The notes under the pieces are model-generated. The model was not told the DNA's origin. It did no database searches and worked only from the letters and a program-made list of their open reading frames with translations. From assembly GCA_003455235.1 (NCBI GenBank), contig DMRT01000275.1, positions 1 through 15,758 of the forward strand: a stretch of 15,758 nt of DNA. The letters run 5' to 3'. Both the position numbers and the translations under genes were made by a program. This document shows positions 14,521-15,758 of the stretch, one piece after another. How positions within the stretch are numbered: position 1 is the stretch's first letter; every line of letters begins with the position of its first letter. The stretch comes from Chitinophagaceae bacterium. Lineage in GTDB: Bacteria > Bacteroidota > Bacteroidia > Chitinophagales > Chitinophagaceae.

Positions 14521-14547
14521 ATTACAACCTTTTTCTAATAGCGCCGC

Positions 14548-15441
14548 ATGTACTACATCATTTACGGATTTTTATACCTTCTTTCCCTGCTGCCCCTGCG
14601 CCTGCTGTATGTACTCAGCGACCTGGTATCATTTTTCTTATTCCGGGTATTTGGTTACCGGCGTAAGGTGATCGAAGGAAACCTTGGCATTGCATTTCCC
14701 GAAAAAACCGTGGCTGAAAGAAAAGCCATCGCCCGGAAATTTCACCGCAATTTCACCGACTCATTCATTGAAACCATTAAATGCCTGTCTGTTTCAAAAG
14801 ATTTTTACGACCGGCATTGCAGCGCTGATTTTTCGTTGTTTGATGAACTGGCAAAAGAGAATTTAAGCTGCCAGATGCACGCCTGTCACCAGTTCAACTG
14901 GGAATGGATCAACCTTCATTGGTCCGTACACCTGAAACAACCCTTTGCGGTCGTGTACATGCCCATCAGCAGCAAACCCCTCGATAAACTTTTTTATAAG
15001 ATCCGGGCGAAATACGGAACCGTGCTGATGCCGGCAACAGATATAAAACGATCATTTGTTGCATGGGCACGAAAAACACATTGCCTGGCCCTGGTGGCCG
15101 ATCAGAAACCGGCAAGTGCAGGTTCCAGCAACTGGCTTTACTTTTTCAATAAGCCCACCCCGTTTGTTACCGGGCCGGAAAAAAATGCCATCCTGAAAAA
15201 GTGCCCGGTGGTGTTTGGCAAGGCATTCAAAACAGGCCGGGGCAAATACGATACCCAGGTAACCCTTGCCTGCCGTGATGCTTCTTTATTAAAGCCCGGG
15301 GAACTTACGATTATGTACCGCGATTTTATTGAAGCCGCCATCCGGTCACAACCCGATATGTACCTGTGGAGCCATAAACGGTTCAAGTACGAATGGGATG
15401 AATCATACCGCCACCTGTGGATCGACCCCAAACCGGTATAA
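14548..15441 (+). CDS. LpxL/LpxM-type lysophospholipid (lipid A) acyltransferase
   Basis: The protein has 297 residues, typical of this family. A hydrophobic N-terminus (about 4-33) anchors it to the inner membrane. RRKVIEGNLGIAFPEKT follows, as in LpxL-type enzymes. The catalytic H-x4-E motif is HQFNWE, with His114 and Glu119. DQKPASAG, then FFNKPTPFVTGPEKNA, and a late Y-L-W-S-H-K-R-F-K stretch (the W-x-H-R-R-F/W-K pattern) complete the signatures. The likely reaction is transfer of a late fatty acyl chain to the lipid A precursor in LPS synthesis; in Bacteroidota an aminolipid acyltransferase role is also possible, because the family is broad. It is 27 bases downstream of nadB and probably cotranscribed, without an obvious functional link. 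It is convergent with the gene at the right edge. Confidence 0.88.
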   Translation: MYYIIYGFLYLLSLLPLRLLYVLSDLVSFFLFRVFGYRRKVIEGNLGIAFPEKTVAERKAIARKFHRNFTDSFIETIKCLSVSKDFYDRHCSADFSLFDELAKENLSCQMHACHQFNWEWINLHWSVHLKQPFAVVYMPISSKPLDKLFYKIRAKYGTVLMPATDIKRSFVAWARKTHCLALVADQKPASAGSSNWLYFFNKPTPFVTGPEKNAILKKCPVVFGKAFKTGRGKYDTQVTLACRDASLLKPGELTIMYRDFIEAAIRSQPDMYLWSHKRFKYEWDESYRHLWIDPKPV

Positions 15442-15461
15442 ACTTCCCCCGATAAAAATAA

Positions 15462-15483
15462 ACCCCGGTCCATGGACCGGGGT
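15462..15483. terminator. Perfect 22-base palindrome between convergent genes (terminator)
   Basis: ACCCCGGTCCA (15462-15472) is followed directly by its reverse complement TGGACCGGGGT (15473-15483). As RNA this folds into a GC-rich stem. Read on the minus strand, it is followed by TTATTTTTATC, a good terminator tail for the right-edge gene, whose stop is 21 bases upstream of the stem. Read on the plus strand, the tail AACCGAATG is poor, so bidirectional use is less certain. Confidence 0.7.
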
Positions 15484-15504
15484 AACCGAATGACAGCAGA
15501 CGTT

Positions 15505-15758
15505 TTATTTCTCCACTATAAAAAGCAGGAAACTGTTTTGCAGGTGGTACAACTCTTCGGTTAACAGGTAGGGCTGCAACGCACCGGCAATGGTATTCTG
15601 TATCAGTTTTTCACTGGCATAATTCATGGCAGCAGCGGCCGGGCCCGTACCCAGGAAGCTTTGCAATCCTTCTTCCTGGCTGTGATACAGGAAGGGGCAG
15701 GCCACCCTTGTTTTGTAAACCACTTTCAGGTTCAACGCTTCACAAATGGTTTCAATTT
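15505..15758 (-). CDS. Probable class I SAM-dependent methyltransferase, C-terminal part only (5' end beyond right edge)
   Basis: The minus-strand frame is open from base 15758 to the stop at 15505-15507, giving 83 visible residues. A TTG at 15733-15735 is internal, since IETICEA continues in frame before it. The end of the protein (L-G-T-G-P-A-A-A-A, then A-S-E-K-L-I-Q-N-T-I-A-G-A-L-Q-P-Y, then L-Q-N-S-F-L-L-F-I-V-E-K) resembles the C-terminus of UbiE-like methyltransferases, where a G-P-A-x-A-x-x turn, an amphipathic helix ending A-L-x-P-Y and a final hydrophobic strand are typical. The SAM-binding motif would be outside the window, so the call rests on this tail alone. Confidence 0.5.
   Translation of the reverse strand, partial: IETICEALNLKVVYKTRVACPFLYHSQEEGLQSFLGTGPAAAAMNYASEKLIQNTIAGALQPYLLTEELYHLQNSFLLFIVEK

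Overview
The window looks like an ordinary chromosomal stretch from a Bacteroidota bacterium, most likely family Chitinophagaceae or a close relative. Four things point there: the gene order (rng and HU facing mutY, ssb, gldE, gldD), the gliding genes gldD and gldE, a long-form IspG with a central insertion, and several matches to the Bacteroidota -7 promoter box TAnnTTTG with few recognisable Shine-Dalgarno sites. Family-level placement is inference. I see no mobile element, phage gene, CRISPR array, tRNA or rRNA. No stretch over 300 bases lacks a gene; the longest gap is the divergent HU/mutY region (about 210 bases).

Left part, minus strand (1-1565): from right to left, an HU/IHF-family DNA-binding protein, a membrane-anchored TPR protein, a 31-residue very basic protein resembling the AURKAIP1/COX24 (mS38) ribosomal family, and the 5' end of a ribonuclease E/G gene that runs off the left edge.

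Middle, plus strand (1779-10740): mutY (base-excision repair), ssb, gldE and gldD (gliding/type IX secretion associated), a cysteine-rich DUF3109 protein, a lipoprotein class D beta-lactamase, a VWA-TPR protein that looks like BatB fused to BatC, and ispG (MEP isoprenoid pathway). All point the same way with short gaps, but promoter-like boxes before the DUF3109 gene and ispG suggest several transcription units.

Right part (10772-15758): a secreted prolyl oligopeptidase on the minus strand, convergent with ispG; then nadB (NAD synthesis) and a lipid A-type acyltransferase on the plus strand; and finally, convergent with these, the C-terminal end of a probable methyltransferase entering from the right edge. 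Hairpin terminators sit at both convergent junctions.

Most genes are housekeeping and no clear new multi-gene system is visible. The points most worth a second look are the BatB-BatC fusion, which keeps what looks like the old BatC signal peptide as an internal membrane segment; the tiny mS38-like gene; the near-perfect hairpin covering the only plausible start codon of rng; and the chromosomal class D beta-lactamase lipoprotein.
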